From Plasmodiophora brassicae (taxonomy: Eukaryota; Endomyxa: Phytomyxea; Phytomyxea; Plasmodiophorida): a DNA stretch of 64,000 nucleotides. The DNA lies in the NCBI GenBank assembly GCA_036867785.1, contig CP145420.1, positions 1,178,001 through 1,242,000 on the forward strand, given 5' to 3'. A program made the translations under genes and the position numbers. The notes beneath the pieces are model-generated. The model was given only the letters and a program-made list of their open reading frames with translations. It was not told the DNA's origin and searched no databases. Below, in pieces: positions 41,622 through 60,122 of this stretch (position 1 is its first letter; the number at the start of each line of letters is the position of its first letter).

Positions 41622-43112
41622 TCAGTCTGTATCGACGACGGGCCCCTGCTGCTGCTGGACGATGGCGCCGATCTGCCTGCCGAGGTGCTCGTAGACGGCG
41701 TGCCGGTGCCGGTGCTCCGTCTGCGCCTTCCACAGGTGGAAGGGCGCCGGCCGTCGCCGGTGGTCGAACGGGCACGCCAGGTACAGGTCGGCCCGGGCGT
41801 CGATCGTTCGGCACGCCCGGCGGCATTGCCGTCGGGCGTCCCAGTCCATCAGGCGGTGGACGGCGTCGAGCGGGTCGCTGGCACAGGGCGCCCGCGCCGC
41901 CGCCTCCTCGGCGATGTCGCGCCGCACCGACGAGACCAGGGCGGCCATGCGCTCCCGGTGCGCCTGCCGCCGTCGCTCGACGTCGCGGTCGTAGATGGAC
42001 GGCGACGACGACCTGCGCCTGGCGGCCGCCCCGTCCACCTGGGCCCTGTCGCGCTCCCGCGCCGCCTGCTGCTGCTCGTGGCGCCATTGTCGCATGCGCT
42101 GCAGGGTGTCCATGCCCAGGCGGTACTGGTGGTCGCCGTCGGTGACGGGGCCGCCGGCACCGCCCGTCCCGGTCGACGACGTCATCAGCGCGTGCACGCG
42201 CCTGCGGTCGTCGTCGGCCAGCCGCTGTCGCTCAGCGTCGCGCCGAGCCTCCAGCGCGCGCTGTCGGGCGAGGAACGCCTCCGGCGACGTCGACGTCGCT
42301 GACTCGGTCCTGCGCCCGCCTCGTTGTCGCTCCTCGTCCCCGATGCGCTCGCGACGACACCGCTCCCGTCGAGCCGCTCGCTGCCGCTCCTGGAACGCGT
42401 TCGCGTCCTCCTCGGTCATGGGCCTGGCGGGCGCCGGCGGCGGCCGGTACTGCAACTGGCGGCGGCGCTCCCGTCGTCGACGTTGCCGCGATCGGTACCA
42501 GGCGACGTTCAGGTCGTAGACGGACGGCGCAGGCGGTTCACGACGACGACGCGTGTCCATGGGGTCGCCTCCCTGGACCAGGCCGGCGGCCGGAGCCCCG
42601 TTGTCGCTCACGACGTCGTCGTCGACGTCGTCCGCGTCGATGGACATGGCGATCTCGTTGGCCAGGTCGTCGTCGTCGTCGTCGTCGTCATGCCCCGCAG
42701 GTGCACTGTCGAGGTCGGCGTCGACCACAGACCTGACAATGTCGTCGGCGAGCTGGTCGTCGTCATCGTCGTCGGCCTGGGCCACGAACGTGTCGCCGAG
42801 GGCGGTCGCCAGGGCGCCCGACCAGGCATGGGCGTTCGGCCGGCTGGCGCCCGGTGCGCTCGATGACGACGACGGTGCCGGCGCGGCCAGGTGCTGGGTG
42901 GCAGCAGCAGCCTCTGCACGACGTCGTCGTGTGGCTGTGCCGCCCGACGATGACATGGGCGCCGGCGTACCAGCACTGGCCGCCTGGGCGGTCCGCTGCC
43001 CTGCGCTGCCGTCGGCGTCGGCCTGCTCCCGCTGCTGCTGACGTGGCGGTGGCGCCAGCCGACGCCAGAAGGGCATCCGTCGATGATCCGATAACGGACG
43101 GGCGCCCGCCAC
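41622..43112 (-). CDS. Hypothetical Arg-rich protein with UIM-like motifs
   Basis: A 496-residue single-exon frame of unknown family. The N-terminal third is Ala/Ser/Gln-rich. Two acidic motifs, DDDDQLADDIVRSVVDAD and DDDDDLANEIAMSIDAD, resemble ubiquitin-interacting motifs (acidic run, then L...I..S), although the usual alanine is replaced. The middle is a long Arg/Glu/Gln coiled-coil-like region (ERQRAARRERCRRERIG, RQRALEARRDAERQR) with a repeated PSVYDLNV / PSIYDRDV motif. The C-terminal part has a possible zinc cluster (CRRACRTIDARADLYLACPFDH). There is no signal peptide or membrane segment. Low complexity makes a spurious frame possible, but 496 codons with ordered motifs favour a real gene. 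A fragment of its 5' end recurs at 45060-45165. Confidence 0.55.
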   Translation of the reverse strand: MAGARPLSDHRRMPFWRRLAPPPRQQQREQADADGSAGQRTAQAASAGTPAPMSSSGGTATRRRRAEAAAATQHLAAPAPSSSSSAPGASRPNAHAWSGALATALGDTFVAQADDDDDDQLADDIVRSVVDADLDSAPAGHDDDDDDDDLANEIAMSIDADDVDDDVVSDNGAPAAGLVQGGDPMDTRRRREPPAPSVYDLNVAWYRSRQRRRRERRRQLQYRPPPAPARPMTEEDANAFQERQRAARRERCRRERIGDEERQRGGRRTESATSTSPEAFLARQRALEARRDAERQRLADDDRRRVHALMTSSTGTGGAGGPVTDGDHQYRLGMDTLQRMRQWRHEQQQAARERDRAQVDGAAARRRSSSPSIYDRDVERRRQAHRERMAALVSSVRRDIAEEAAARAPCASDPLDAVHRLMDWDARRQCRRACRTIDARADLYLACPFDHRRRPAPFHLWKAQTEHRHRHAVYEHLGRQIGAIVQQQQGPVVDTD

Positions 43113-43365
43113 CCCCGGTCCAGATATCTCGCGTCAGGCGTGACGCCTGCCGCGGGTATCGTCCAGCATGGCTCAGGGCAGCGGCCGATGAACGCCGACG
43201 TCGTCGGCAGCACACCCCCCGCGAGACATCACGTTGCGCGTCGTCGCCATGCTGCCGACCCCTGCGCCTGTCTATGCGCGCGCGCGCCTGGCACCGGCCA
43301 TGGGCGCAACGCGCCGATTTCATTTCGAAGGTGGTGCTGTGTGTGTGAGGGTCGATCAGAGCGTC

Positions 43366-43523
43366 TGCAGGAGTTTGCGCGCCACCAAGAGGGACGCCGC
43401 GATGATATCCGAGCTCTGTACCATCAAGTAATGGACATGTGGCCCATCGACCTGTTCACACGCGAGACAGCGGATGATGTGGTGCGATCGTTGTGGTTGT
43501 CGCATATCCCTGACGTCCCGCAG
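43366..43523 (+). pseudogene. Inverted fragment (a) of the small unknown family
   Basis: On the plus strand this codes LQEFARHQEG, ALYHQVMDMWPIDLFT and VRSLWLSHIPDVP, matching the C-terminal part of the 44038-44703 protein. It lies head to head with fragment b and forms with 43588-43750 an inverted repeat with arms of about 160 bases. Confidence 0.75.
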
Positions 43524-43529
43524 ACTGGT

Positions 43530-43825
43530 GCGCGTCACTCCTCCGGATCCGAGCGCCGGGTTGTGGACTCAGGGAGGACGGTGGTGGCTGCGGGACGTCA
43601 GGGAATATGTGATATGCACAACGATCGGACCGCTTCATCCGCTGTCTCGCGTGTGAAGGGGTCGATGGGCCACATGTCCATTAGTTGATGGTACAGAGCT
43701 CGGATATCATCGCGGCGACGTCCCTCTTGCTGCCCCTACAAACTCGTGCAGACGCGCGGTCGTCTCTCGGACAGCGCCGTCTCGAGCAGCGTCGCGGCGA
43801 GCGCCGCCGTCGAGCTATAAGGGCC
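43530..43825 (-). pseudogene. Partial copy (b) of the small unknown family
   Basis: Matches 44035-44340 in the same orientation, from the ending (ccggatccgagcg near 43545) through the MWPID segment to the AARE region. No continuous frame survives over its length, so it is a broken partial copy. Confidence 0.7.
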
Positions 43826-44037
43826 ATGTGGACGACAGGTGTTCCGGTATTCCATATAGGTTGCAGTTGGGGCCAAGTATCCAATCATCAACCTGTTAGT
43901 ACTGCTTGGCTGTGCCCTTCTGTGGCGTCGACGGCAAGAGACATCGATTCCCAACCTGAGTCGCTGTACCATCCAGCAAGAGCACGACCGAGGTGGGCGT
44001 CAGCTTCATCTCATTTCGTTCGTAGCCACATTGTTCG

Positions 44038-44703
44038 TCACTCCTCGGGATCCGAGCGCGGTGACCCGGAGGGCTGTGGACTTACCGAGGACGGTGGTGG
44101 CAGCGGGACGTCAGGGATGATCGACAGCCACAACGACCGCACCACATCATCCGCAGTCTCGCGGGTGAACAGGTCGATCGGCCACAATTGCATGACTTGA
44201 TGGTACAGCGCGCGGGTATCACCGCGGCGTCCCTCTTGTTGGCGCGCGAACTCCTGTAGACGCTCGATCGTCTCTCGGGCAGCGCAGACTCGGGCAGCGT
44301 CGCGGCGAGCGCCGACCTGCTCTCGCTCCATGTGACGACGCGCACAACGCTGGAGCGTTTGCGATATGACAAACATATCACTGGGTGCGATCGCCACGTC
44401 GGTCCACTTGGGGGGCAAGACTGCGATGTCCGTTGGCTGCCGCAGCGCCCCCAGTCGTGACCCAGTCGCGATCCAGGTCCGCAGCGGACTGGGTATGGGC
44501 CCCCTGACCTGGGACTGGCCGACGAAGGGTATGTACCGCGGCCGCCAGGTGGCAAGTATCCGCTCCACGGGCCTGGTCGCACTGATTTCTGTCGGTTGTT
44601 TTCCTTCTGGGCATTCATTACCTACAGTCACCACGATCTGACTCGCGAACGGCGGGTCTCCGATTTCGTGCACCTTGCCCCTCTCCGCACCGTCTCTCGG
44701 CAC
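44038..44703 (-). CDS. Hypothetical protein, full-length member (c) of a locally duplicated family
   Basis: A 221-residue frame with no recognised domain. The first half has mixed hydrophobic strands (ERILATWRPRYIPFVGQS, PTDIAVLPPKWTDVAIAPSD); the second half is helical (ERLQEFARQQEGRR, ALYHQVMQLWPIDLFTRE) and ends in a Pro/Ser tail. There is no signal peptide or membrane helix. Two broken partial copies lie at 43366-43523 and 43530-43825, and all three conserve the helical segment at protein level, which argues that the frame was once under selection. Function unknown; it could be a host gene or part of an unnamed mobile element. Confidence 0.5.
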   Translation of the reverse strand: MPRDGAERGKVHEIGDPPFASQIVVTVGNECPEGKQPTEISATRPVERILATWRPRYIPFVGQSQVRGPIPSPLRTWIATGSRLGALRQPTDIAVLPPKWTDVAIAPSDMFVISQTLQRCARRHMEREQVGARRDAARVCAARETIERLQEFARQQEGRRGDTRALYHQVMQLWPIDLFTRETADDVVRSLWLSIIPDVPLPPPSSVSPQPSGSPRSDPEE

Positions 44704-45059
44704 GATATGCGCTAATCAATTCGGTACTGGGGACATCTCTGTAGCATCTCCCTTGAGGAGTGATTCGGAAACATGGAGGCGAATGCGTTTTAGTAGAGGA
44801 AACCGGACACCTCTCGAACCCGATCTGTAGTCGGTTGGCATATGGGTTCGGGAGCGCTCAGCGCCCAGGCCGGGTACGTACCGGGTATGGGATGCGGTTC
44901 AGAGGAGAGCGCTACGCGCGTCTGTGCCCCCTCCGGCAACAACGACGACGACGCCGACGTCGCTGTCCAGGGGCCTGCCCTAGCTCGCAGCGTTGGCGCC
45001 GCTCCTCGTCCAGGGAAGGCTCCCGACGACACCGGTCCTGCCGAGCCGTTCACTGGTCG

Positions 45060-45165
45060 CTGGCGTCGGGCCGCTCACGTGCCGCCGGCGCCGCCCGACG
45101 CCAGAAGGGCACCTCAACGATCAGACAACGGGTGGGCGGCGCCCGCTAGTCGTCAGGCGTGACGC
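45060..45165 (-). pseudogene. Duplicated fragment of the 5' end of the 41622-43112 gene
   Basis: The stretch gccgcccgacgccagaaggg and what follows, to gtcaggcgtgacgc, matches 43050-43145, the start codon region and upstream flank of the UIM-like gene, with scattered differences. The rest of 44704-45320 shows no gene. Confidence 0.6.
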
Positions 45166-45320
45166 ACCCGATGAACGACCTGTGGCTCTACCCCGATACG
45201 CAGGCGGGAGGTCATCGCCATGTTCGTCGTCTGTATCGATGGCACCGAATGTGCCATACTGCTGATGCGGCTGGCGGGCGGGTCGATCGTGAGATGGGGA
45301 GGGTCGGCGCCGGCGCCAGC

Positions 45321-48300
45321 CTAGCGGAGCCCGGCCGTCGTCGACCCGGACGCCAGTGCGCTCGGCACGACGGGCGTCGCCGGCGTGACCCGGTTGATGC
45401 CCGACGTCAACGGGAGCGCCGACGTCGTCGTTGCCCCCTTCGCCTTGCGCTTGGAGACGCTCAGCAGGTCCCAGGCCTTGTCATTGTTCATCTCTGCCAT
45501 GCGACGTTAGCAACGGGCGTTCGTCGAACGCGGGCCGCGCACCGACCCTTGTCGTAGAAGATGATGTAGATCTTGGTGAGCACGACGCCGGTGATCGTGA
45601 TGACGACGCTGAGGAACAGGCCGACGGCGCGGACGGCCAGCGCCACGTCCTGCTCGTTGATCAGGAACGAGATGACGAACGCGCCCGTGCCGAACGTCGC
45701 AATGTTGTAAATGGAGAAGGCGATCTTCTTCGATTCTGTCATGTCGACGGCGGTGGTCAGGCGCGCCTGATCGGCGGGTGGTAATATCACCAGGTCAGAC
45801 GCACCGTTGAACGCGTCGTGCACGTTGCGCGTCTGGATGCAGAGGGCGATACCGGCGATCAGGACGGCGAACTTGGCCACGATCGACACGGTGGCGAACG
45901 CCCAGACGGAGCTGCCGCCCGACGACACACACTGGTGCCTGCTGACCGCATTGCCCAGGTCGACCGACGCCAGCGTCAGCGGGTTGATGACCTGTTGGCG
46001 CGACGACGATCAGTACTGACGACAGGAGCGCCAGGGCATGCGTCATCGATTGCGATCCAACGGTGCGCCTACGGTCCAGGCGACGAGGATGAGGAGCTCC
46101 AGGGACGTCATCAGGCCGACGATGCGGAACAGGGTCTCGTCGGACACGGCCTTGACGGTCAGGTTGTTGGCCTCGAACGCCTGGAACAGGGAAGACACCC
46201 TGTGCGAGCACCGCACCCGGGTCAGTACTGGCGCCTGGCGAATAACGCGCAACGTCGATGATCGTCAGGTACCGGTACGTCTTGGCGAACAGGGCCCCTT
46301 AAAACGCTGTTAGCCCGCACATCTCGTTGCAGGCCCCGACGACCAATTGGGACGTACCGAACATGAGCGCCCATCCGATGGAGATGGCCCAGATGTTGAC
46401 CATGCAGGAGGTGGAGCTCAGGGAGTAGGGCACGCCGACGGACACGTCGAGCGCCATCCAGACGCCGCACGTCAGGGCAATGATGGCGCCGACCAGCATG
46501 ATCTGCAGGAAGCGCGGCGCCGCCGCCTTCAGGATCGGCTCGCGGCTGTACCGCTGGACCAGGGCCTGCGACACGCGTGCGTCCACAGTCAGATCAACCT
46601 GGGCCGGCTCGTTGGCAACGGGCACGCGCGTACGTACCATGAGGACGAGCGCGTAGACGATTCCGATGATGGCGAGGGCGATGCTGAAGCCGGCGACGCC
46701 GACGGAGATGCCGAGGAACGTGGGCGGCGGGTCCAAATTCAGCACGAACGTCTGCTGCGACACCTTGCTGGAGCGGATCATGAGCGCGTCGCCGACGGTG
46801 ACGGCCTTGAGCGTGATGCGCCCGCTCTGGGCGATCAGGATCGGCCCCTGGTAGAGTTCGGCGGCGTCGGACGGCTCGCTGCCGTCCAGCGTGAAGTAGA
46901 TCTTCGTGCCGCCCGTGACCGTCGTCAGGTTGACCCATACGGGTTTCGTCGAGATCAGGTCGGTCGGCGTCGTCGTCGTCGTCGATGACGATGCGGTGAT
47001 GTCGGGCGGCGCCGCCTGGTGCAGGTAGACCTGGACGCGGGCCGTCTCCAGGCGCTGGAGCATGGCCCGGATCGCATCGCCCGTGTAGTTGTAGGTCAGG
47101 AACTTGACCAGCTCGGGCGTGTAGACGGCTTTGAAGTCGGCCAGGACCTCCCTGTCGCCGACGCCCGTGATGTAGTCGGCGTTCCTGAGCATGTTGGCCC
47201 CCTTCAGCGTCAGCGGGTCCGATATGCTGCTGAACGCGTTGACGTTCGACGGGATGCGAATGTCGCCGGCCTTAACTCTCGCAATGGACACGTTCGTCGA
47301 CACGAGGTAGGCGAGCCAGGCCTCGGCCAGGGCCGGGTTCTGCGACGTCGCCGAGATGACCAAGCCGTCTCCGGGCGCGTTCTCCCCAACGGCCAGGCCC
47401 GGGTCGAAGATGGGGAACTGGAAGAAGTCGAAGCTATATGTGGCGGGCGCGGGTCGTCAGTCAACGCTACCGACACGACACGATGCCCTGACGTACTCGC
47501 TCATGTTGAACCCGGCGGGAGCGCCCCAGCGCACGAAGTCGCCGCAGAAGGCCATGGCGGCCGTGCCCAGGAAGACCGGGTCCGGCGTCGACCACCCGTT
47601 CACGATATCCTGGTACCGCGTGTACTTGTCCAGGATGCGACGCCACTCCATGAACACGTCGTACACGTCCGGCGACGTCCACGGTTGCTGCCCTGCGCCG
47701 CGAAGATTCCCGTGAGTCAGTGAGTACGAACGTCTGATATTCGATATCGTCATCAGCGACGTACCGTCGAGCAGGGCCATGTGGGCGACGGGGCCGCGGA
47801 TGCGCATGTCGAAATAGTCAAAGTTGGAGATGGCCGGCCAGCCCTCGTAGTTGCCCAGGTAGATGGGCGTGATGCCCGCCGCTAGGAACGTGTCGCAGGC
47901 CGCCATCCAGTCGGCCCAGGTTTTCGGTGGGCGCACGTTGTACCGGCGCCAGACCGACGGGCGGTAGTACATCTGTCGTTGGTGGACACCGGTCAGTGCA
48001 TCGGCCAGGTCGCGTCTAGAGACACCTGACACAGACCGCCCAGTGGTACGCATCCGTCGGTACGATATACGGGTGCCCTGCACATTAGGCGGATCAGGGT
48101 ACCTCGATCGACCCGTTGTCCTGCTGTGCGCACCGTTGGCGTCCTGGCCGCCTTTCAGCATACTGGGCGCCAGCTGCTCGTACAGGTTGTACTTCTTGAA
48201 CATGGCGTCGAGGTTGCGGAAGTTGCCGTTGGCGATCAGCTTGTTGGACCCGGACCCGCCCGAGTACCTGTCCAAAGGCAGTGTGTGGTGAATACGGGCG

Positions 48301-48961
48301 ATCACCGGGCGCCCTGCAGGCCATATGATTGGTGTCGGTGTCACGACCATTGGAGAACGTCGGGCCCGCGTTGAACGGACGTGTACGATGCCGTGTCGGA
48401 TTGGATCCTGTGGGTCGCACGATCAGTGCCGCCGGGGGTGACGCCACGACCGCGCGCCGGCTGTGGCCGAACGTACTCGGCGTCCGTCGATTGCTGGACG
48501 AAGCTGACGACGGTGTTATCCGGGTACGTCGCCAGGAACGCGCTCATGTACGGCTCGTACACGGCGTACGGGCGCTTCGTCATGATCGTCATGGTGCTGC
48601 CCGTGTTGCCCAGGTTGTAGTGCCCGCCGTAGTGAACCGGGGTCGTCGTCGGCGCTTTCGTTACGACACAGTCTGACGACGTCCGATACGGTCAGCCGGG
48701 GCAATGCAGGCGCTGGGCGATGAACCCGGACGAACCTGTTCCACTGCCGCCCCATCGGCAGGTCGTCTTGCCGGTGCCAGCGTCGCCCGGGCCGATACAG
48801 CAAACGAACCCGGACCCGCTGCACGTGTCGGTCGCCACGCTGCAGGTGATCCAGTCGCCGACGACTGTCCCTGCACACAGGATATGCTCGACAGGCAGCC
48901 AGCAGCTGGCCAGAATGACGACCCGGACGATGCTGCGGCCGAGGGCGGCCTGTGCCGACAT
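45321..48961 (-). CDS. Class C-type 7TM receptor with bacterial-type solute-binding ectodomain
   Basis: A multi-exon modular receptor. After a signal peptide (MSAQAALGRSIVRVVILASCW) comes a Cys-rich bit, then a family 1-like solute-binding protein: MTKRPYAVYEPYMSAFLATYPDNTV, PKTWADWMAACDTFLAAGITPIYLG, FLGTAAMAFCGDFV, VISATSQNPALAEAWLAYLV. Next is a chitobiase/hexosaminidase C-terminal-like domain (GTKIYFTLDGSEPSDAAELYQG...ITLKAVTV). Seven helices follow: from TFLGISVGVAGFSIALAIIG through LQIMLVGAIIAL, MVNIWAISIGWALMFG, LFRIVGLMTSLELLIL, SIVAKFAVLIAGIALC, IYNIATFGTGAFVISF to VGLFLSVVITITGVVL. TRNVHDAFN joined across an intron to ESKKIAFSIYN is the class C (GABA-B-like) signature. The tail exon, 45321-45510, begins EMNNDKAWDLL. 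Ligand unknown; sugars or oligosaccharides are plausible from the head domains. Confidence 0.82.
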
Positions 48962-49289
48962 GACGACCGTCAACGTGTGTGTGTGCGGATCGTGGCTCGG
49001 TACCAGAGCGCCTCGTGCGCTTTTACTATACTCGTTAACCGCCGGGTACGGTCCCTTTTCCCTATCGGGCGCTTCCCGGCACACGAGGAGACATGTCGAC
49101 TTCCAGCATCGTCCATTGCTAGACAGGACCTCGGAGATTCGGCGTGTCTGTAGATGATATTCACGGTCGTGCCATCCAGACGAGCAGCTTGACTTCTCTT
49201 ATACCAGGGCTGGCGGTAATGTGCCTCGGCAAACGACCAGTGGCGGACGAGGAACGGGGCGGATCGCCCGGCCGAACATGATCCCGTAC

Positions 49290-49490
49290 CGCCGAGGACG
49301 ATCGGCCCTGGAACCACTTTGCGCTTGGAGACGCGGAGCAGGTCCCAGGCCTTGTCATTGTCCATGTCTGTTGCAGACATCCCCACTTAGTATGTGGGAT
49401 GTTCCTGGGCGATGCACGCGACACTAGCGGTGCACGCCGACCTTTGTCGTAGAAGATGATTAGACTTTGGTGAGCAACCAAAGGATGCGT
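49290..49490 (-). pseudogene. Broken copy of the receptor's last exons
   Basis: Sequence near 49450-49475 codes IIFYDKG, the end of helix 7 in the intact receptor, and 49315-49370 codes DNDKAWDLLRVSKRK, the tail exon, separated by an intron-like gap as in the parent at 45400-45560. The rest of the gene is absent. It lies just upstream (5') of the intact receptor on the same strand, so it is probably what remains of a tandem duplicate. Confidence 0.7.
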
Positions 49491-50032
49491 TTCGACCAGC
49501 TCGCCTCCTACCATCAGCAATCGGCCGGGCATGACCCGGATGGGTCGACATCTACTTCCGCGTGGGCGTTGCCTGTTCTGGCCGCCACGACATCCATCCT
49601 GGGCTCGACACAGAGATGCCATGTCGGACCAGCGCGTTGTTGCTATTCGACAGGGAGCATCTCGGATCCCGCGGGGCGTGCAGTGGCCGGTTCTATTTAT
49701 ACCGAGCCGGCCGCGGACGTGGCCGCCAAATCAGTGGTCGACAATCGCCTGGTGTACGTACTGCTTGCTTGCCTGGCATGGGACAGTGCAGTTCGAGCCC
49801 CGCGCCGACCGCCTTGCGTGTACCTGCGGCCGGCGGTGGACTCCGTGGCAACTATATCCGGCTGTCCGTAGAGTCAGTCTCAGGAAACTGCGCCACTGGG
49901 CCTCCGTCGCCGGACTGATCGGGGCAACACCACCCATCGTCCGTCGTCGTGCAGGTCGACGACTGCCCCGAACGTCATTTGCAAATCGGACGCGGAGCGC
50001 GCACATCGTCGCCGCTCCTCTATCGTATCGTC
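49491..50032. other. Spacer before the amino-acid permease
   Basis: About 540 bases. No protein-like frame is recognised on either strand. It should include the permease promoter; no clear TATA box is seen. Confidence 0.4.
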
Positions 50033-51748
50033 ATGGCTATTCAATCGGGCACGAAGAACGCGCCCGCCCTGGAGCACGCATCTGCCTCCAACACCATCTC
50101 CAGTGTCGTTGTCGACAACGGCGGCGCGCCCGACAAGACGGCCGGCGCTGCACCAAAGACGGTCGGCCTCGTCGACGGCATCGTCTTCGTCCTGTCCTGC
50201 ACGGTCGGGTCCGGATTGTTCTTCGCCCCTGGTGTCTCGGCCCATGCGCTGGGCGACCCGTGCGCATCGCTCCTGTCGTGGTTGGCCGCCGGCGTGCTGT
50301 CGCTGGCCGGCGCCTGGTGCTATGCGGAGCTGGGCACGACGTTCGTCTCGGCCGGCGCCGAATCGCACTACTTCAAGAAGGCGTTCGGGCCGGCCACGTC
50401 CTTCTGCTTCACCTGGTCCACGTTTCTGATCGCGGGTTCATCGGCCTGCTGCGCGATCGCCATCGTCATGGGCCAATACGTCATTGCCATCTTCACAGAC
50501 GCGACCAGCCCGTACGTTTCCCTGTCTCTGGCGTGATCCGTAAGGTTGACCTCTGACCGGCTGTTGCTGTCCAGGTTGAGCACGCAATTCATTGCCACTG
50601 GTGTGCTGGCATTCTTGGCCATAGTGAACATGATCAACCCGTCGTATGTGCTGATGCTGAACCGGTTCAACGTTGTGTGCAAGGTCCTGGCCGTCGCCAT
50701 CGTCATTGTCGGGGCGATCATCGCGGCCGCCATGGGCGCCACGCCCGCGAACGCCTTCATGGGCCAGTCGTGCTTCGGGCCGCAGACCGAATGGGCATCC
50801 TTCGGCAAGGGCATGGTATTCGCGCTGTTCGCCTTCTCCGGGTGGAACTACTTGAACCCGCTGACCGCCGAGATGAAGGACCCGCAGCGTGACGTCCCAA
50901 GGGTACTTCTGTGTCGCATGTGTGCCATCCCTCCGGCCAACGCCTATAGTTCTGATGTGCGATCGTTTCCGCTCGGTAGGTGTACACGATCGGTATGCTG
51001 ACGACGATCACGCTGGCTCTTGGCGTGAACGTCGCCTTCTTCGTCGTGCTGCCGTTCGACCAGTTGACGAACAAACTGGCGGGCCCGTTTGCCGAAGTCG
51101 TCGATCCCGCGTCTGGCATCCTGAAGCCGATCCTCTGTCTGATGATTTCGTTCTGCTGCCTCGGGTCGTGCAACGGCATCATGATGGGGTCGTCCAGGAT
51201 CATTGCGGCGGCCGGCGAGAACGGCGACATCCCGGCGTGCTTCAGCTGGAAGACGAAACGCCACGGCACGCCCTACGTCGCCCTCATCGCGTTCGCCGTG
51301 TACACGAGCGTGATGGCGTTCGCCATGAATCTGGATGATACCGTCGACTTCTACACGGTCGGCCAGTGGACGTTCTTCGTGCTGATCGGCATCAGCATCT
51401 ACGTCCTCCGGAGGAAGTTCCCCGATGTCCGACGGCCGTTCAAGGTATCGGTTCGTTTCCTCAGGTTGATTCCGGCGCTGACGGACGCTCGTACAGGTAA
51501 TCGGATACCCTGTTGTACCGGCAGTCTTCGTTGCTGTCAGCGCGTACGCCGTCGGTGTCACATTCGTACCGGGTGGGTCGGAGGTGCCCGTTGTCGCGCT
51601 GGTCGGCGTTGCGATCATGGCCGCCGGGTTCGGCGTCTACTACGTCCGACGTATGCACCGTCCTGCCAAGGTTGCCGACGACGCGTCGACGGCCGGCGAC
51701 AAGGTCCAGGTCGAGCTAGCCACCCCGGCTGCCGCTGTGGAAGGCTAA
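50033..51748 (+). CDS. Amino-acid permease (APC superfamily)
   Basis: Four exons (50033-50511, 50575-50902, 50980-51444, 51497-51748) join in phase to give 507 residues with about 12 membrane helices. Helix 1 holds the substrate-binding break SCTVGSGLFFAPG, the GSG(I/L)F motif of APC transporters, and helix 2 region has AGAWCYAELGT. The sixth helix carries FALFAFSGWNYLNPLTAEMKDPQRDVPR, a family hallmark that places it near the LAT/bacterial-type amino-acid permeases. Later helices include KPILCLMISFCCLGSCNGIMMGSSRI. Both ends are cytosolic; the C-terminal tail is short and polar. Substrate cannot be told from sequence. It is divergent from the receptor gene and lies 280 bases before PRP8 on the same strand. 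Confidence 0.92.
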
Positions 51749-51775
51749 GCACAACCCCCCCGAGCGTCGGACATT

Positions 51776-51796
51776 ATTCATAATATATTTATGAAT
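51776..51796. terminator. AT-rich palindrome between permease and PRP8
   Basis: Perfect 8-base arms (attcataa / ttatgaat) around tatat, 28 bases after the permease stop, in an otherwise GC-rich region. It may mark 3' end formation of the permease mRNA. A short CA run follows. Confidence 0.4.
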
Positions 51797-52026
51797 ACAC
51801 ACACACGGAATTGCAGACCAGCATTCATGGCTGCGGCAACGGGTACGTGTTCCTGTTCGCCCGCCACGTGGGCAGAGACGTCCTGCGGGCCGCCCTCATC
51901 ATTGCCTGGACGGCGACGGCAGCAGCAGCAGCCGCAGCTCGGAGTCGGACCAAGTCCGTGAGTGGCGGGGCGTTGCAGCTTCATTGCGCGGGGTGCGACG
52001 GCGCAGCGCCCGTGTCGTCGTCTGCG

Positions 52027-60122
<8,096 letters not shown>

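Noticed and set aside
51811-52026. Upstream in-frame extension of PRP8 starting at 51811
   Set aside because: The extension is Ala-rich and unlike known PRP8; the ATG at 52027 fits the family better.
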